DNA of 64,000 bases from JBAYIE01 sp041665785 (GTDB lineage Bacteria > Bacteroidota > Bacteroidia > UKL13-3): positions 62,001-126,000 of the forward strand of contig JBAYIE010000002.1 of the NCBI GenBank assembly GCA_041665785.1, written 5' to 3'. Shown here piece by piece: positions 62,379 through 64,000 of this stretch (its first letter is position 1; the number at the start of each line of letters is the position of its first letter). The notes under the pieces were generated by a model, which did not search any database, had not been told where the DNA came from, and saw only the letters and a list, made by a program, of their open reading frames with translations. The position numbers and the translations under genes are program-made.

Positions 62379-63270
62379 TGTAAGGATGAACCAGATCAAA
62401 GAGAATGTGCTGAAAGTGTTGCAGTATTACAATTACTTCAGCTATCCATTAACCTTGGATGAATTATATTATAATTTTCCTGTTTCAGAAAAGAAGGAAG
62501 ATATTGCCCTGGCTGTAAATGCGCTTGTAGATGAAGCTGCAGCATTTCGTTTTGATGAATTGTTTTCGCTGGTAAACCAACAGGAGCGTATTGAAAGGAG
62601 AAAGTTGGGAAATGCTTTGGCCGTCGAAAAAATTAGAACAGCTCAGAAGGTTGGACGTTTTATCAGTTTGTTTCCTTTTGTCAGCACGGTTTTCATTTCC
62701 GGATCACTTTCAAAGAACTATGCAGATGAAAATACGGATATGGATTTTTTTATTTGCACGGAACCGCAACGACTTTGGATTGCACGATCTCTTTTGCATG
62801 CATTCAAGAAACTGACTTTTTTGGTGGGGAAGCAACATAATTTCTGCATGAACTACTTTGTGGATATGGATCACCTGAAACTGGAAGAACAAAATATCTA
62901 TACAGCTATTGAGCTATCGACCTTAAAACCGGTGAAGCATAATGATGATGTTTACAGAGAGATTCTTCGGCAAAATGAATGGATACGCACCTATTTACCT
63001 AATGTAGCAGCATTCAATGACTTGCATGGTGTGTCAGAGCAGATAGTTAAAAGGAAACGGAAAACCGGTGGAGTTTGGTTTGATGCACTCAATCGTTGGC
63101 TGATGCAGGCAACAAGTTGGTATTGGAAAAGGAAGTGGACCCGCAGAAAATTCCCGGAGGACCAATACGATCTTGCATTTAAAAGCCGTATCTATGTTTC
63201 CAAGAATCACCCGCAAAATTATCAAAAGAGGGTATTGGAATATTGTAAAATGATAGGCCTAAGTGAGTAA
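62371..63270 (+). CDS. Nucleotidyltransferase-fold protein of unknown function in the polysaccharide operon
   Basis: A 299-residue soluble protein. Residues 1-75 look like a winged helix (NVLKVLQYYNYFSYPLTLDEL, then ALAVNALVDEAAAFRFDEL). Residues near 105-125 hold a GS-x-DxD nucleotidyltransferase signature, FISGSLSKNYADENTDMDFF. The C-terminal part is helical and basic (KRKRKTGGVWFDALNRW, WYWKRKWTRRKF). It overlaps its neighbours by eight bases on each side, so it is embedded in the operon. The combination is unlike known polysaccharide enzymes; a modifying or regulatory role is guesswork. Confidence 0.75.
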   Translation: MTDVRMNQIKENVLKVLQYYNYFSYPLTLDELYYNFPVSEKKEDIALAVNALVDEAAAFRFDELFSLVNQQERIERRKLGNALAVEKIRTAQKVGRFISLFPFVSTVFISGSLSKNYADENTDMDFFICTEPQRLWIARSLLHAFKKLTFLVGKQHNFCMNYFVDMDHLKLEEQNIYTAIELSTLKPVKHNDDVYREILRQNEWIRTYLPNVAAFNDLHGVSEQIVKRKRKTGGVWFDALNRWLMQATSWYWKRKWTRRKFPEDQYDLAFKSRIYVSKNHPQNYQKRVLEYCKMIGLSE

Positions 63271-64000
63271 AAAGAAAGTTTTGGTATTGGGAGGGTCCGG
63301 TTTTGTAGGCCGCGAATTGTTGAAAGCCTTGCTAATCAATGAGGATAAGTACACCCTCACGGTATTGGAGCATAAGAACAATATTGACGACCAACCGGAA
63401 GGTACCCTTCGATTAATTCAGGGTGATCTATTTTCAGCAAACTGGAATCGAATATTAGCAGATCCACCGGATATTGTATTTCATCTGGCCAGGTTGAATG
63501 CACGTGCATTCGGTTCACTCGGAAGGTTGGTGGCTTCATTGAAAGGGTATTGGGCAAACCGGCGCCTGAAGCATGCATTGGAAAAAACCGGTTATCCGAT
63601 CAACCTGATCTATCTCTCCGGAAGTTTGATGTATGGAGAAGGCTTAAACCTGAATGAATCGTCGGGCCTGCATCCGGTTTCATTTGCAAGGGAATATCAA
63701 ATTGCAGAGAAACCGTTTAATGCTGTCCACAAGAATTCCTCATTGACCAGCACCATGGTTCGTGTACCCTGGGTAATGGGATTCGGGTCCTGGTATAAAA
63801 GTTTTTACCACGATACGTTAAAGGATGAAAGCCGCTTACGGTATTACAGCCATGATGATTTTCGCATGATGTTTATTGATGTTGAAGATTTGGCAAATGC
63901 ATTTGTGCAAATAGGGAACATGAATCACAAGGGTGCATTGAATGTGTTTATGCCTGAGGAGGTAACCTATAAAACATTTATGAATTTTATTCAGCAGGCC
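63263..64000 (+). CDS. NAD-dependent epimerase/dehydratase (C-terminus beyond window)
   Basis: The first 246 codons of an SDR-fold sugar epimerase/dehydratase, starting with GTG at 63263 and overlapping the upstream gene by eight bases. The NAD motif is LGGSGFVGREL (residues 9-19), then LIQGDL, PPDIVFHLARLNARAF, IYLSGSLMYGEGLN and MVRVPWVMGFG. The usual YxxxK is not seen in place; the closest is EYQIAEK, where lysine is one residue too far. The reading frame is open to the window end. It presumably supplies a nucleotide sugar for the operon. Confidence 0.82.
   Translation, partial: MSKKKVLVLGGSGFVGRELLKALLINEDKYTLTVLEHKNNIDDQPEGTLRLIQGDLFSANWNRILADPPDIVFHLARLNARAFGSLGRLVASLKGYWANRRLKHALEKTGYPINLIYLSGSLMYGEGLNLNESSGLHPVSFAREYQIAEKPFNAVHKNSSLTSTMVRVPWVMGFGSWYKSFYHDTLKDESRLRYYSHDDFRMMFIDVEDLANAFVQIGNMNHKGALNVFMPEEVTYKTFMNFIQQA

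Overview
The window is a chromosomal segment of a Bacteroidota (Bacteroidetes) bacterium. The evidence is a type B T9SS gliding-type sorting domain, promoters of the TTG-N17-23-TAnnTTTG kind, paired M16 peptidases, an ECF sigma factor coupled to a membrane/beta-barrel protein, and a Bacteroidetes-style YbeY. The class cannot be fixed from the sequence alone. There are no rRNA or tRNA genes, prophages, insertion sequences or CRISPR arrays. Coding density is high and most genes are housekeeping genes.

Layout: 1-630 is the 5' part of pheS (minus strand). 640-1000 is an AT-rich gap with three perfect DnaA-box matches and is a candidate replication origin or DnaA-binding region. 1.0-12.7 kb (minus) holds a lipoprotein with an Ig-like domain, a methyltransferase, mnmG, ybeY, a T9SS-exported FN3-like protein, an active/inactive M16 peptidase pair and a patatin/outer-membrane barrel protein. 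12.8-17.6 kb (plus) holds a pseudouridine synthase with a long repetitive basic N-terminus, tatA, gatA and an MltD-like LysM protein. 17.7-24.7 kb (minus) holds gtrA-like, prfA, a propeller-like secreted protein, lpxH, a LUD protein, an unknown protein, and an ECF sigma factor with its membrane partner. 24.8-29.3 kb (plus) holds groES-groEL, an intergenic repeat element, a serine hydrolase and miaA. 29.3-32.2 kb holds a small basic protein, a LuxR-type response regulator, and a convergent operon of small protein, 7TM protein and histidine kinase. 32.4-38.8 kb (plus) holds uvrA, a VOC protein, a di-haem cytochrome c peroxidase and mutL.

38.9-47.5 kb is a glycan/glycosylation cluster: epimerase, DegT aminotransferase, two mirrored GT2-methyltransferase pairs, a TMTC-like TPR glycosyltransferase and a multi-pass GT-C-like protein. 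47.5-54.6 kb (minus) holds a GT51 transglycosylase fused to an AsmA-like region, frr, a SurA-like isomerase and selD-mnmH (tRNA selenouridine synthesis). 54.8 kb to the window end is a tightly overlapping exopolysaccharide/O-antigen operon: chain-length regulator-like, flippase, polymerase, two glycosyltransferases, a second ligase/polymerase, the initiating phosphoglycosyl transferase, a nucleotidyltransferase-fold protein and an epimerase cut by the window edge.

The most interesting items are the DnaA-box cluster; the small PCPxxCD-tail protein/7TM/kinase operon facing a response regulator; the nucleotidyltransferase-fold protein embedded in the polysaccharide operon; the mirrored GT2-methyltransferase modules; the 24-residue tandem repeats on the pseudouridine synthase; and the intergenic element after groEL.
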